Source: Endocalyx cinctus (Eukaryota; Ascomycota; Sordariomycetes; Amphisphaeriales; Apiosporaceae). From it: DNA of 64,000 bases. The notes beneath the pieces were generated by a model. That model was not told the origin of the DNA. It made no database searches and was given only the letters and a program-made list of their open reading frames with translations. The translations under genes were made by a program, and so were the position numbers. The DNA lies in contig BCKC01000001.1 in NCBI GenBank assembly GCA_001600455.1, positions 4,304,441 through 4,368,440 on the forward strand, in the 5' to 3' direction. Shown here one piece after another: positions 19,512 through 33,239 of this stretch. Position 1 is the first letter of the stretch. Each line of letters opens with the position of its first letter.

Positions 19512-21645
19512 TTACGTGTGCGGTATTTGTTTTCGAGTTTTTTTCCAAGCCGGGATGAATAGTGAATGTTGTTTGTGTGCTGGCCAGGACTTTGCTTTGT
19601 TGATGATAGGTTGATGATAGGCTGGTGATTCTATCAGTGACCTTTCAAACATGATGACAAAATTCAGATGAAAATAGATGTATATAACGCCAACCTGTCA
19701 GTTTCAGCTGAGGCAGCTCTAGTTGCTGAGAGATGTTTAACCTTGCTCATGCTTTATTCATGGTGGAGCTTTACTTTTGACATTGAATTTACGTGTAGAC
19801 GAGGCACGTTTACTCAAACAGTGCCTACAACTAATACAGTAACATCTATGGATATTCACAACGTAAGGACACAAATTCACCATTTGGGTGTCACATGTTG
19901 TTTTAGATGAATCTAATACCTCCGGATATTTTTGACAAAGATAAAATATATTTCTATCTCGCCGGTGCGTTTTGGAAGGATAAATAAAAAAGAAATATTC
20001 ACCATCCTTTCAAGCAATTCCAAAGGAAGGCGGCAAGATAATAAATAGATCAGAGAGAGGATGGTGAAATTGTTATTTATCTGTTTACTAGATATACGCA
20101 TCTGATGTACATAATTATTAGAGGATACCGTTTATTATTTATCCTAGAATAGACTCATCTCTGGGGTACTCTTTAGCAAACTTAAAAGGAGAATACGCAC
20201 CGCCCCGATTAGGATATATATTTGCACTTATTAAATAAAAATATATGATAAGGTTGCGTGTAATAGTTAATGACCTTCCTCTGAATCAATGAATGAATGG
20301 AGGGCATTCACAACTGCTGTACCAAGTAAGTTTTACAATAGTTGTTAAAACAACAACAACTCCTAATTCAATTTTAAGCGTTGTGGATTTTACAACTCTT
20401 GTGACCTACCTAATGGTAAAACTCGTTATTAGTTAAAACTGACGTCCATTCCACACATCTTGCTCATGCCGTAGTATATTATCCTGACATTAACACACAT
20501 TAAAAATTTAAAGTTAGTATATACATATGTAGACAAGGAGGAATACTTCTCCTTAGTATCTATGTTGAGACTGTCGAGTTTCAACCCTTCTCATCCCTAT
20601 ACAGTCACTGGTCAAAAATATCCGTGCCTCACCAAACTCCCACCAAAACTCCCACTAAAACCCCCATCTTGATATACAAATAAAACAACGAAAAGAACAG
20701 ATAAAAAAATACAAAATATATATTTATATAAGATTTTTGAAAAATATTCAAAAAGTAAAGGAGAAATGTAAGGTAGAAAATAGAAAAGAAAATTTTACAC
20801 TATAAAATCAAATTTTATAGTAGGAAAAAGAAATCTTTTACTTTAAACGTAAATAACTCAGCGAATAATAAATTAATTTTAATTTTGTAAAAAGATTTAT
20901 ATATACTAGAGTAAAAATAAAAGTAATTATTTATATTTTTTTTATATTTTTATTTATCTATTTTATATGTATTACCTTATAGTAAAGATAGTAAGTTTTG
21001 GTGTAAAAAGGGGGGGATGCACGAATATTTTTGTTCTATCTCTGTACCTCTCTTAGTTATTAACTTATTGTTAACCTAACCCAGCGGTGCCTAAATACCT
21101 ACCTACCTAATTACCTAGGTACCTACCTACTTAAGTAGGCAGCTAGGCAGCTAGGCAGCTAGGCTGCTAGGCTGCTAGGTACAGTAACCTCCTTACCCCC
21201 AAGATATTTAAGCTTAGCCTAGCACCGCCACTTGCGCCACAGCTTTTCAGCTTCCTTAGTAGGTACCTAGACAGGCAGACAGGTAAAGTACCTGAGTACC
21301 TGAGTACCTGCCCCGCGTCCCCCACCCCCCACTAGCATTTCTCTCAACTTACACCACTAAATACGATTTACACCTCATGCACCAAGTTAGCTATCTGTCT
21401 ACCTTCTTCCTCTTGTTCTTCCTTTACAACACCCTACCCAAACCTTCTTACTCTTTCTCCTGTTATTCCCTTCTCTTTTTTTTTTTTCCTTTTCTTTTCG
21501 TCTTCTTCATTTTTTTTTCTCGCGCGGCGAAGCCGGCACCAGTCAAGCAAGCCAATTAATTCATTTTCACTTTGTCTTTCATTACCTTCTCTAATCAATC
21601 TGTATCTCTCTTCCTTCAGGCTCTCGACGCCATCCCGAAAGCACC
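19512..21645. other. Intergenic, AT-rich, with promoter of CAND1
   Basis: No supportable gene. 20220-20990 is AT-rich and low-complexity. 21090-21320 carries tandem repeats. 21380-21640 is a pyrimidine-rich leader (CTTCTTCCTCTTGTTCTTCC and similar) typical of fungal 5' untranslated regions before the CAND1 start. Confidence 0.6.
21090..21320. repeat. ACCTA repeat cluster with GGCAGCTA tandem array
   Basis: Contains TACCTACCTACC and ACCTAGGTACC units, three GGCAGCTA plus two GGCTGCTA octamers (about 21138-21178), then GAGTACCTGAGTACC repeats. It lies about 330-550 bp before the CAND1 start codon. Confidence 0.7.
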
Positions 21646-24600
21646 ATGGCCTTCGCCACCAACAACGCAAATGCCCAGAGTATCATTCAACTCTTAAGCA
21701 AACTAAATGATTCTGATCCAGATTTTCGATTCATGTCCCTAAATGACCTTCACCAGATACTTATGACGCCGAAGACCGAATTTCTGAACCATGACTATAA
21801 TACTTCCTCCCGAATCGTCGATGCCGTCATCAAAGCTCTCGACGACCAGAACGGCGAAGTCCAAAATCTGGCCATTAAGTGTATTGGACCATTAGTAACT
21901 AGGATCCCTACTTCTGTTATATCGCCTATGTTGGAGAAACTTTCCCTGGTCGAAATAAAGAACTCGGTTGATAATTCCATACCGTCTCTCGCCCTTCGAA
22001 GCGCAATATCCTCATTGCACAAGCCTGTCAAAGGAGTAGCACCGACTCGGGAAGTTATGGATTCTTATAACATAATTAGTCGCGTACTTATCCCCAGAAT
22101 TCTGGGCTTTTCCGTAGCAACACAACAACCTTTCCAGGCCTCCGTCGACGCTCGCGGGATACTGGATAAGAACGGCGACTCCTCGGTAGAGGCTGTTGAC
22201 GTTCTGATCGAGGTTGTTCGTTGTTTTGGCCCGCTCCTCCAACCACTGGAAGCCGAAAAGCTACAGGATGTCGTCGTCCAGGTTCTGGAGAGAAAATCTG
22301 CTCCGTCTAGTGTTAAGAAGCGAGCTGTTGTGGCCCTTGCCATTCTAGCACCCTACCTCACAAGAGACGCTCTCAACGGATTCATATTAAGGATAAAAAC
22401 GGCTTTGGAGCAGCGCAATATCAATCCAGTCATGCATCGCCTGTACCTGACCATCATGGGGTCTCTTGCTAGGGCCATACCCCATCAGTTTGGCCAACAT
22501 CTTCCTGAACTCACCCCCTTCGTCTTCGAAACCCTGGGTGAAGAGGCAATGAAGAAGCAGATAGAAGCTGTCAGCGAAGGAGATGATCCAGTTCCGGAGT
22601 TTAACGAGGTCCGCGAGGTTGCCTTGATCGCTCTAGAATCCTTCTTAGCCTCGTGCGGTACTTATATGCGAGAGTACACTAAGGAGATCATCACATCATG
22701 TCTTCGATATTTGAAATTCGACCCCTACTACGCTGTCGATGAAGACGAGGATATGGAAGGTGAGGATGATGAAGAAGAAGGTCAAGACATAGATGAAGAC
22801 GACGAATACGAGGACGAAGCTGATTTCGACGACGGTGACGATGACGGCACATGGAAGGTACGAAGATGCGCGGCAAAGGTGCTTCATACATTGATATCGA
22901 CTCGTAGTACAGATCTCTTAGACCAGGGAACCTTGTATGAGGAAGTTGCGCTTCCATTAGTCAGACGCTTCGACGAGCGAGAAGAAAGCGTTCGCTTGGA
23001 AGTTATCACCACCATGGCTCTTCTAATACGGAAGACGGGTGAAGGGGTGGTTCATTCCGTATCCATGGACGACGAATCGCTACAGTCATTACCTGAAGTC
23101 CGAAAGCGCAGAAGGGTCAGCAGCGGAGGTAGCGTATTAACGAGTAAAGCACCATACCTAGGAACAACTGGATTGACTTCGCCTACCCAAGAGTCCATCC
23201 CACCAACTGGGCCAAGAGCTGATCTTGCGCAGCTGACTCCACAAATTGTCAAAATGGCTACCAAACTCCTAAAAGGCAAGCAGGTTGCTACGAAGCAAGC
23301 AATAATAAATCTGCTTGATGATTTGATCTCTGTCCAGCATGGTGGCTTAGCCGACTACTTCAACCAGGTAATGCAACCGATTATTGATGTCAGCAAAGGT
23401 GTCACAGGCAGCACGGGCTCAATATCAACAGCCCTGTCTGGCGGAGCTGCCTCCGCAACGATCACCACCCTGCGCGTTGCTGTTCTCCACTTCATAAGCG
23501 ACATCGCAAATACACATCCTTCTAGTCTTTTCCAACCGTACCTCGAAAAAGTTGTCGATGGGGTTGTTCGTGCCGTGCGTGACCGGTTTTACAAGATCTC
23601 AAGCGAGGCGATCAAAACGGCTGAATCACTAGTTAAGGCTATTACACCACCGCGTGCTCGGCATACCACACAGAAGTATAAGCCCCAGTTATTGAAGCTC
23701 TATGATGTGATCGTAGAATATGCTTCTAGTTCTGAAGTTGATACCGAAGTCCGACAGATAGCTATACAGGCCCTTGGGACGCTGATTTCGAGAACCTCGT
23801 CCGCGGACGGCGCAACGCTGCTTCCAGCAGAGAAGCGAGAAGCCGGTCTTTCGATTCTCCAAGAACGATTGCATAATGAGACTACTAGATTTTTTGCAGT
23901 CAGAGCAATCGATAACGTGGCTGCTCACTCCACCGTAGCTGGAAGCCTCACACCCTCCTGGATACAAGATGTTGCACTGGAACTCTGTGGCCAGCTCAGG
24001 AAGTCGAATCGAGCTCTACGAGGTGCTAGTGTTAAGGCTCTTCAGCATCTAGCCATTTGCCCTGCATCTAAGGGCCTTTTAACGACAGACACGGCCAGGG
24101 GAATTGTGACGGCGATATTGCCGGTCATCGCTGCTAATGACAGCCATCTCCTTAGCCCTGCCCTGCTCATTGTTGCACAGCTACAATCAGAGAATCCCCG
24201 ATTGATATCTACGCCTTCCTTTATTGAGTCTATCTGCGACTTACTAAAGAAAAACATCACAGGTCTTACCTTGGACTCTTTGATCACACTTATAACGACC
24301 ATCGGCAAGTCCGGCCAGGGCAAGCTTCTCATGGGTGGTGTCTTGCAAGTCGGCGTTGCTGGCGATCCTACCGTCGTTGGAAAAGTTGCCGGCGCATTAT
24401 TTGTTGCCAGCGATGGCAAATCTGGAGTTGAGATTGGAAGTTTCATTAAAGAACTCGAGGCCGCGAGCAGCTTGTCACCTCCTGATACATCACGTCAGTG
24501 TCTTGCACTTGCAATTCTTGGTGAAATTGGTTTGCGTCTTGGCGCACAGTCGCAATTGGATCCCGACATTTTCCTGAAGCAGTTTCATGACGAACCCGAC

Positions 24601-25846
24601 AAGGTCTCGGTGTCCGCGGCTGCAGCTCTGGGCCGCGCCGGCGCCGGCAATGTATCTGTTTTTCTACCTATCATATTGGAGGCGATCAAGGTGCCCGGTA
24701 ACAAACAGTATCTTCTTCTCCAATCTATCAGAGAGATTCTACATCAGGTTATCGCCTCATCCACGAATATTAGTTCTTACGAGAGTGTTATCTGGGATCT
24801 CCTCTTCTCCGCCTCCCAGGCTGAAGATAATAAAGCTATATGTGCTGAATGCATCGGGCGACTGGCAATCCTTGAGCCTAAAACATATATTCCTAAGCTC
24901 CAGGTATGTCTGGTTCACATGTCACAATTTTGACACGCTGCTAATACATAATAGGAACTCCTGGACAACCCGTCGCCAGAGTTTAGGGCTGTTGCTGTGC
25001 AGGCTCTCAGATACACGCTTCCAGACAGCGATGAGTCATTTGACTCTATGCTCAAGTCTTTACTCGTGGACATGCTCTTGACGGTGTTGAAGGACAGCCA
25101 GCTAGAAATCCGCCGCCTCGGCATGACGACCCTGAATTCGGCTGCACATAACAAGCCAGAGTTAATCCTGCCACAACTCGGACAACTGATGCCTTACGTA
25201 ATGACAGAGACGGTCATAAAACCTGAACTGATTCGAGAAGTTCAAATGGGCCCTTTCAAACATATGGTAGACGATGGTCTGGAAGTGCGCAAGGTAAGTC
25301 TGCCACTAATATATATATATATATCGAGGCATTCCAATATTATGTATATACGCTAACCAGCGAATATAGAGCGCATACGAAACCTTGTATGCCTTGATGG
25401 ATACGGCATTCTCTCGCATCAGCACGCTGGAATTCTACGATCGTGTAATTGCGGGACTTGGGGATGATAACGATATTCGATCGCTGTGTAATCTGATGCT
25501 TAGTAAGCTGATCGTCATTGAACCGGAGGAGACAACACGACGGCTTGATACGGTAGCGGAGTGCTATCGGAAGACCCTCTCTACGAAGCTGAAAGATGGG
25601 GCAGTTAAGCAAGAGGTCGAGAAGCAAGAGGAAGCGGTCAAAAGTGTGCTGCGAGTCTCGCTGCTCCTAGCAGAGAAAACGAAGACGACACTTCCTGGGC
25701 CAGCTAATGCAGCAGCAGGAGGTACACAGACGCAACCGCAGTCGACACAGAATCCCGGGTGGCAACACTACTGGGAATGGGTCAATAAAGATTTTGACCG
25801 TCAGTTGAAGAGTCTGAGGGATGAGACTAAAGAGGTCGTCGGATAA
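21646..25846 (+). CDS. cand1: Cullin-associated NEDD8-dissociated protein (TIP120/CAND1)
   Basis: A HEAT-repeat solenoid that binds un-neddylated cullin-RING ligases and exchanges their substrate receptors. Exons: 21646-24903, 24955-25293 and 25370-25846 (introns 51 and 76 nt), giving about 1357 residues, as usual for filamentous fungi. The start context CACCATGG is strong. The N-terminus has family spacing (LLSKLNDSDPDFRFMSLNDL, then DDQNGEVQNLAIKCIGPLV). A long acidic insert at about residues 363-405 (DEDEDMEGEDDEEEG and similar) interrupts a HEAT repeat, as in homologues. The C-terminal TIP120 domain spans about 1090-1290 (PELIREVQMGPFKHMVDDGL, RKSAYETLYALMD). Translation stays open across both splice junctions. 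Confidence 0.95.
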
Positions 25847-26345
25847 GACGTCATCTTCAATGACATTATATGATGAGAATGACTAGACCCGATTTGATTG
25901 TCATTTGATCCTCTACGGAATGGGGTGACTTCCGTGCGAAGAAATCGTCGCTATTGTTGTACGGTAGAGTTACCAAGACGTGGATCTAAGTGGAACAGAC
26001 TCATTCATAGCGACGTTAGTAGGTGAACACTTGCTTATAATTAGGAGTTAGTCCAGAGAATGACAATATATTATAAAACCGATATCACAATATTGTGACT
26101 AGTGACTTGTTCTTAACTTTGAATGTCGGCTCTATTTCTAAAACACACCCTCATTTTTCTAAGATTTGATTTGAGATTTTCTTTTGCATGCCATCCTGAG
26201 TCAAGGGTAAATGATAGGACCTATGAGATCGTGAGTCGTCGGCCGAGATATCCTCGATACGACACCGGGATGATTATTTAGTAGTCAGCTGGTCATTCAT
26301 TTGACTTACTGGCAGCGAGTTACTCTCTAATTCCTTCGCCTTCTT

Positions 26346-26378
<33 letters not shown>

Positions 26379-27646
26379 TCTGCTTGTTGACTTTTTTTCC
26401 TTTTACCCTCCTTTCGATAGTCATTCTCACCAGAACTGGAATCGAGGGATGACGTCACCCTATCAGCTAATTTCTTTACACACTATTCTTGACAAGAATC
26501 AGGTATTATACTTATCTAAGTGTTACCTTTCAGAGATCACGCACACGTCTCTTATTTTTGTATTCCTTGTACTCAATATGGAAACGAACCGAAAGAATAC
26601 AGCGTGCGCGCGCCAGCAAGAACGGAGCCCGTAATGTCAAGGGATCCAGCTAGAATCTTCCCTATCATCATAATAAATCAATTTTTATATGGAAATGATC
26701 ATTCTTGACAAAGAAAGGAAACGTAAAATATCGAATCCAGGAACATGATAAAAATCCCCAGGGAAACAAACTAAACGGCAGAAATAAATTCTGTGTACGC
26801 GCGCGCGTGTGTACGTTACAAGAGCTCTTTTCCATTCTTGTGTTTTTTTTCTTTCTTTAGATGCTCTTGCTCCATGTAGTATCTCCCATGCGACCCGCAC
26901 GCCTAACGACCAAAATATGTCCATCCGCCACGGAAATGATGATGCCAATTAAAGTAAATAAATATGAAAGACAAGGGGTAATGATTAATATTTACTCTCT
27001 TCATCCCAATGTAAACCAAAAAAAAAAAAAAAAAAAAAAGAAAGAAATAAAGGTGAATGAGGGGGTGATCAGGAACGACATCGATCTAGTTGGTTGATAC
27101 AAAGGAAATAGAACTGGTCTCAGACCAATGAGTCTAGTAGATAAAATTGGATTTATTTCGTGATTCCCTAACCTTGTATGTGGTGGCGTCTTTTTTCTTT
27201 TTTGTTTTTCGTTTCAAGTCGCTACGTGCACATGTAGGTCCATTAAATAGGTACTTAGTCTAAGGATTATTTAAATTGCTAGCAAGACGCAGGGCCAGAC
27301 CAATAACCTAGGGATGATGGTGGTTACGATGATTTGATTTCTTTCTTTTTTCGGCATGGCGATGTAGTAAAAACTTGTGGCATGCCGCAAATCATCCGAA
27401 TAATATCTTCCATAGTTTCCAGCAGAAATATGGGCGAGCACGCCCAGAGTCTCGATGGTATATTAGAAGAGTATATGATACGTCGTGGCGGCCGTCGGAA
27501 TCGTGATACGCGTGAAGAGGTCAGGTGTTTTATTGCTGGTATAGAGCCATATATGTTGCTAGGTCGCCCTGTTCAATTAACAATTTAATTGTGATTTGTA
27601 TATAAAATCTTCTGGTTTGGCGCCAACCAATTCGCCATCGGAGTTA
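25847..27646. other. Intergenic between convergent CAND1 and SPG1
   Basis: 1.8 kb with no recognised gene. It holds an AT dinucleotide run at 26346-26377, a poly-A tract at 27019-27039 and several short frames without domains (for example 27334-27588). Confidence 0.5.
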
Positions 27647-28712
27647 CTAGACGGACTGATAGAGGAGGAGAGGTTCGCCTATGTTTTCGATCTCGGGTAT
27701 TGTGCACTTCAGATCGAAGGCCTTTGATAGGACAATCTTGAAAATCTAGACGGGAAAATGGGTCAGTTAGGTTAATTAATGCATGCCTCTCCGTTCTCAT
27801 TTGAGACAAACCTTCTGGACATTGATGCTATGACTAGTGCTGCTAAAGATTAAAGCAGCTCGCATCGCTTTGGCAAACCGCTTAGCCTATGGTACAAAAC
27901 AGGTCAGTAATGCGCCTAGGACTATATGTTTTTTTTTTCTTTTTTTTTAAAAAAAAAGAAAAGAAAAGACAGAGTCAAAATCTTACTTGATTTGAAATTT
28001 CCTCTTGGTCTTCTCTGGGGAAGTTGACAAAGTGATCGTATTTTGTGCCGACTAGAATTGGGATTGCTGTCTTGTTAAATCCTCTGCCTTGGCGGTACCA
28101 CTCTTTGATACTGTTTAGCGTGCTCTTCCGTGTTAAGTCGAACATGAAAAGTATGGCAACGGCATCGTTGCAGACGAGCGGGAGCATGTTGACAAACTCT
28201 CTCTGACCTCCCAGATCCCAAATGCTGAAAGTGATCTCGGTATTGCGTATGCTGATGGTCTTCTCCATAAAGTTGACGCCCAGAGTCTGAATGTAGTCCT
28301 CATCCCAGCTGCCTTCGACATATTTCACCATCAAAGACGTCTTCCCGATTTGTGCGTCTCCCACCATGCCCACTTTGATGACAACCTGGTTCCGAACATT
28401 GTTATAATCCGCACCGTTACCATTGCTTGTTCTAGAGGCGTGATCACTGTGGGAGGTCTGTCTGTCGCCGGCGCCGCTGGACATTACGGATGCGGGCCTT
28501 GATATTTGGGCAGGCAAAGGTGGAGTTTCTTCGTATCGAGCGCTAGGATCCATTTCGTCTGGGTGAACGTTGTTAGCTAAACCCTGGTCTAGGGATTGCG
28601 ACTGCTGATGGTAAACAGCATGGCCGTCGTGGCCGGAAAAAGAGCCCTCAATACCACCAATGGTATCATCGAGGTTGTCGTGGGTTAAAGGGGCAGGAGG
28701 ATCTTGCTCCAT
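27647..28712 (-). CDS. spg1: Septation-initiation GTPase Spg1/Tem1
   Basis: A Ras-like GTPase at the head of the septation initiation/mitotic exit network, acting at spindle pole bodies. Exons: 28712-27987, 27886-27812 and 27745-27647 (introns 100 and 66 nt), giving 299 residues. I start at ATG 28710-28712 ([11 protein letters not shown]); the longer frame upstream begins only with TTG. A Ser/Thr/Gly-rich N-terminal extension of about 110 residues precedes the G domain, as in filamentous fungi. Seen: P-loop GDAQIGKT (about 118-125), switch region [22 protein letters not shown] (about 165-172) and TKYDHF for guanine. The two short 3' exons complete [20 protein letters not shown] and [14 protein letters not shown], the conserved end of Spg1. 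Confidence 0.95.
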
Positions 28713-30117
28713 GATGTCTGTAGTGTCGTGAAACCGGGCCAGAGACCCCGCAAGCAAGGTAGGTGAATCCAAATCAAATCTTTCGAAGGTTAGGGTATAG
28801 AGGAGCGAAGGTTGATCGAATACAGCGTAGTAAATAAAGGAAGAGAAAGACAGAAGGATCTATAATGAAAGACGGGCGAGAATGAATGTCTCGGGTTTAA
28901 GTGAACCGCAGCTTCACGGAATGATTATGGAATGGAGATGGAACCTTGGCGAAGAATGCTGGGTACTTTAGGGAAGAAAAAAAAATTATTAAATGAATTG
29001 TCGTCTAAGGCGAAATGAGTCAGTTCAAAGGCTTGAACATCGTTTTAACGTGTGAATGAGTCGATTATTTTTGGTAGGTCGCCCAGACACCAATACACAA
29101 TACGTATGAATTTGAGAAGATACGAATGGACGTAAAAGAAAAAAAAAAAAGTAGTACACTGTAATATGGGGAGTAGGTAGGGGTATGAACTATGGAGAGG
29201 GGCAATTAAAGATTGATTACATGGTATGTGTAACGGGGGAGATAGTATTTATTCGGGTAGAGGATGAATTGATGGGGGAAATATTTTCTTTTGGCGATAT
29301 TCGTATTACCTTAGAACAGGTAAAAACGCGAAGGAGAAATGGTAAAAATGGGATTGTGATGTTTATGCAGAATGCCGTACCAAGTTCAACAGCAGCAAAT
29401 CGAAGGAGTGGGAGTTTGAGAGGTTTGGTGGAAGCAAGTGGGTCACAAATGACTTTACATATAGTACCTAGTACATACTATGTAGTATATGGATATGTAT
29501 ACATACCTACATCCAATGTCATCCATATATCCATATAGTGGACATACAAATAAACCTAGTAATATTTTACCATGTATTCTTCAAACGTAAACTCTCGTGA
29601 TTATTGGCCGGTTCCTGAACTATATTTGTTTGTTGTACATGAATTTTTGTATTTTGTATTCTGTATAGTCGTATGTTTTGTATGTTCTGTCTGCATCGAG
29701 TACTTAAGTAGTGAAACGGAGAATAAAAGGTCACGTCTCCTCAGTCCTGTTCTGTTCCTAAGCAGGCTGACTGACAATCCGGTTACTGAATTTGATATGA
29801 GCTTGAAACCTTACAGTCCCGCTTGTCATCATCAGTATGTTTGTGTAGGGAGTAGAAACAAAGACAGACAGCTGGTTGGCTGCTAATGATTGGTGATGAG
29901 AAGTCAATGTCAGAATTTGGGCTCCAAATCTTCGAGCTGATTTAGCGAATCAAATGACGGACCAGTTCATCAAGAACGCGCTCGCTATATGGATGCTATG
30001 TATATGGATATATATGCCACACATGTTCCTTGCTACTTGCTACACGCGCATTTACAAACGAAACAAAGGGAAAAAAAAACGAGTAATTAGCGAGATGTGA
30101 ATTATGCGCAATATCAA

Positions 30118-30245
30118 CTACTACCTACCTGCCTGGTAGGTACCTAGAGGTAAGTACCTACATATACCTCTAGGTAGGTTACCTAGGTAGGTATTATATA
30201 TAGGGGGGTGGTAATAATACTAAGGACTTAGGTACCTAGGTAGAT
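30118..30245. repeat. ACCTAGG repeat cluster
   Basis: CTACCTACCTGCCTGG, TAGGTACCTAGAGG and TTACCTAGGTAGG units, mixed orientation and palindromic in part. Confidence 0.6.
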
Positions 30246-31577
30246 ACACTAGGTAGCCGCCCAGCTGCCCAAATGATTGTCTAAGTGAAGCGATTTGCCT
30301 GGATATATAGGTTATTTATGCCTATTTTTAATCGTCGATGACGATGAGCTTTTTTCAAAATCCTAGGCCATTGTTTCATAAGATAACCGAGAGATTAGGT
30401 GATGTTTTTTCTTGGATAAAAGAGTACTATGTAAAATAAAATATAAATAAAATAGGGCTCGATTTATTTACCAGGCTCACCCTACTGACCTAGATGTATA
30501 CAAGTATACTGTGTATCAGGTAGGCAGGTACCTTATATACTACTGTACAGTATGTAGAGGCCTATGTCTTCTTACTAGTAGTAAACAACGCGTATTATAT
30601 ATATATTTAGGGGTGTTCATGTAGGTATCTACTAATTACAATATACACTACCGAGGACAGATGGGATACCCTTAACGAATCTACTCGACCGTCTTTTCCA
30701 ACTGTCCTCATGGTGATTTATTGTTCAATACAATATAAGATATCCTGAAATCGTTAGATTCTTAAGGATAATAGCAGGCAAGTCACTAACTGCTCCAGGA
30801 AATATGACACAAGCCGATAATCTCGAGATAAGAATAGTGATAATAATAGATGATAGACATGGTTACAGTAAGATCGCGGGGCTGGATTTTCTCCCCGTGA
30901 TTGGATAAATCTCCTTTAAGTATTGACATTTACCTGAGCTTAGCTGCCTACACATACAAGTACATATGTACTATGTATGTAGTTGGAGCCAACAAATTTA
31001 CACCATTTCCAATACGCTATAATAAACAAACCGTAATTAATGAAAGTAACCGTTTCAATAATAGAACGAATTAACTCGTAGATCAGTCACTGTTTTTTTT
31101 TTCCCCCTACACCAAAGAGCCAAGCGTAACCAAGCTCCCTATCGTAATTCTCTACTGGCATATTGAAAGATAGCGTCAAAATCGCTCGTGAAAAAATGGC
31201 GGCCTACGGCGGCGGAGATTATCAAGGGCGGGTATCTTAGAGTTCAGTTTAAGTAAAATAAGAGAGAGTATTAGCATCTTCATATCTTTATTCACGAGAA
31301 AGCGTGCAGGATCAACGTGGGTTTCGATCACCGTAAGTCTACGCGTCCGCAGTGGCAGATAGATAGATAGTCAATACGAGATAGAGACGGGAGAGACGGC
31401 TGACCATTCACTTGAGGTAACCCCTCCGTATAATGAAACCTCTTAATAACTCACATTTATCTTTTTGAAGTCAAATCTTACAAAAACTGTGTTTTGCTCA
31501 CTCACTTAACTAACTACACACGTAAGAATCGACTGAGACGAGCCTGAGCAAAAGCAGCAAATACGCTAACCCGATTC

Positions 31578-31705
31578 ACATACCTAACCTGGGTACCTAC
31601 CTCAACCTATATCCAGCTGCCTAGCTGCCTAGATGAGTACCTACCTTAGGTACCTATATGGAGCCTGATGGAGGTAGGAAGGTATCTAAGCTGCTAAGGT
31701 ATTAT
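31578..31705. repeat. ACCTACC / AGCTGCCT repeat cluster
   Basis: ACCTAACCTGGGTACCTACC, CAGCTGCCTAGCTGCCTAG and TACCTTAGGTACC units, about 290-410 bp before the GCV3 start codon. Confidence 0.6.
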
Positions 31706-31991
31706 CTACACTAAGAATATATGCACTGTATTGTATACCGTTTCCTCCCTTATTTAAACTGTAATATCGGTAAACTTAAACTGTACCGGTCGTCACTGAT
31801 AACACTTTTTGGCCGTGCATTCGTGAATCCATCATTGGTGGGCTGATCAGTGATTTCTCGCTATCGTTTTGAAATACTTATTTCTGTTGCTATCCATGCA
31901 TTGGATACACTCAAAACCCTTTCCCAAACTGATCGTCAGAACATAATCTATACCTACCTATATATCCTCATCCACCTCTTCATTATTCACC

Positions 31992-32679
31992 ATGGCATCA
32001 ATTGCGCGGTGCTTAAGGGCAGCTCGACCTGCTACTATTTCTCGATTTACACAGACCACCTACCTACGCTCTAACCTGCCCTCGAGCTCCCTACGAACTT
32101 TTTCTGCATCATCGATAAGTAAGTAATCTACCCTTCCGATGTCGCATATGGTGGGGCGCTTACTTCCTATGCTCAACAACCCTTCTTCAATCCCCCTTAA
32201 AAATAGTCCAAGAATAGAAGAGCACGAGGGAGGGGAATGATAATAACTTACCATCAAGAAATCCCACTATAATAGGAGAGCTCCGTAAATACACCAAAGA
32301 TCACGAGTGGATCGACCTGAACGCCGAACAAACCTCCGGGGTAATTGGTATATCCGAATACGCCGCCGAGGAGCTAGGTGACGTCGTTTACGTAGAGCTC
32401 CCGGAGGAAGGAAAGGACGTGAAGGCGGGGGACACCATTGGCGCCGTCGAATCGGTTAAGAGTGCTGCCGATATCAACACTCCAATCACCTGCAAGATCG
32501 TCGATGTCAACACTCTCCTGGAAGAGAAGCCCGGAACTATCAACCAGGTCCCCGAAGATGATTCTCACGGGGGCGGCTGGATTGCTAAGGTCCAGGTAGA
32601 TGCGAAGGGGGTAGAGGACTTCAACGCCCTTATGGATCTGGAGGAATATAAGGCCTTCACCGGTGCCGAGGAGCATTAA
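31992..32679 (+). CDS. GCV3: Glycine cleavage system H protein, mitochondrial
   Basis: The lipoyl carrier that shuttles the aminomethyl group between the P, T and L proteins of mitochondrial glycine decarboxylase. Exons 31992-32118 and 32276-32679 (157-nt intron, GTAAGT...TAG, phase 1) give 176 residues. The start ATG is in good context (CACCATGGC). Residues 1-42 form a mitochondrial presequence rich in Arg, Ser and Ala. The mature domain begins ELRKYTKDHEWIDL. The lipoylation site is Lys in VESVKSAADI (about K104). EYAAEELGDVVYVELPEEG and the GGGWIAKVQV segment are family signatures. Length is normal. Confidence 0.96.
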
Positions 32680-33239
32680 GAGAGGAAGAAGACAAATATG
32701 AATAAATACCAGGACAAGATAGAAGACAAGGGGCGGGGTGATTGATGGTATATAATTGATGCCGGCTTGGGCGAAGCCGAGTTAAAGACTATGTATTGGC
32801 TGGGGGCAGGCGGGCTAATTCAACAGAGAAGACAAAACACGGGTTCAACCTTGTATCATACTGCATAGGAAGCCAAACTCGTTCATAAAGCGGTATTTGT
32901 TATTAATTTTTCGCCCTTCGTTTTATTTCTCTTATGAATATGGTAAAGGGAATTCATGCTGGGAAGAGAACGATCTGCTAGGTTTTATGCATCTTCTATT
33001 TTAACATCCTTTTCGTGATGCAACGGTAAAAATAAAAAGAACAGGAACGAATTTTCTCTTATTGTATGCCTATTTTCCTTCTCCCTACCTTCTCCCTACC
33101 TCCCCCCCACGCCTTTAAAGTAGCAACATATGGCCGAAATAAATAATCGAATCAAATCGTATCCCTTGGGTGAAGAGGCATGCTTACATTTTTAATGATT
33201 TGAAGTGACCAACCGCGCTGAATAAATAGAAAGTCGCTA
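32680..33239. other. Intergenic between convergent GCV3 and HEM3
   Basis: 560 bp of 3' flanks, no gene seen. A small hairpin, GCCGGCTTGGGCGAAGCCG, lies near 32761-32779. Confidence 0.6.

Larger units (their letters stand above)
28713..31991. other. Long divergent intergenic region, SPG1 / GCV3
   Basis: 3.3 kb, low-complexity in part. A plus-strand frame of 117 codons at 29185-29538 lacks an identifiable domain. A short well-initiated frame near 31196 (ATGGCGGCCTACGGCGGCGG) reads MAAYGGGDYQGRVS then stops and might be a first exon, but no continuation was found. ACCTA repeats lie at 30118-30245 and 31578-31705. Confidence 0.45.

Noticed and set aside
29185..29538. 117-codon plus-strand ORF upstream of SPG1
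   Set aside because: No recognisable domain, repetitive ending (TACATACCTACATCC-type), and it lies in a low-complexity promoter region. It is insufficient evidence for a gene.
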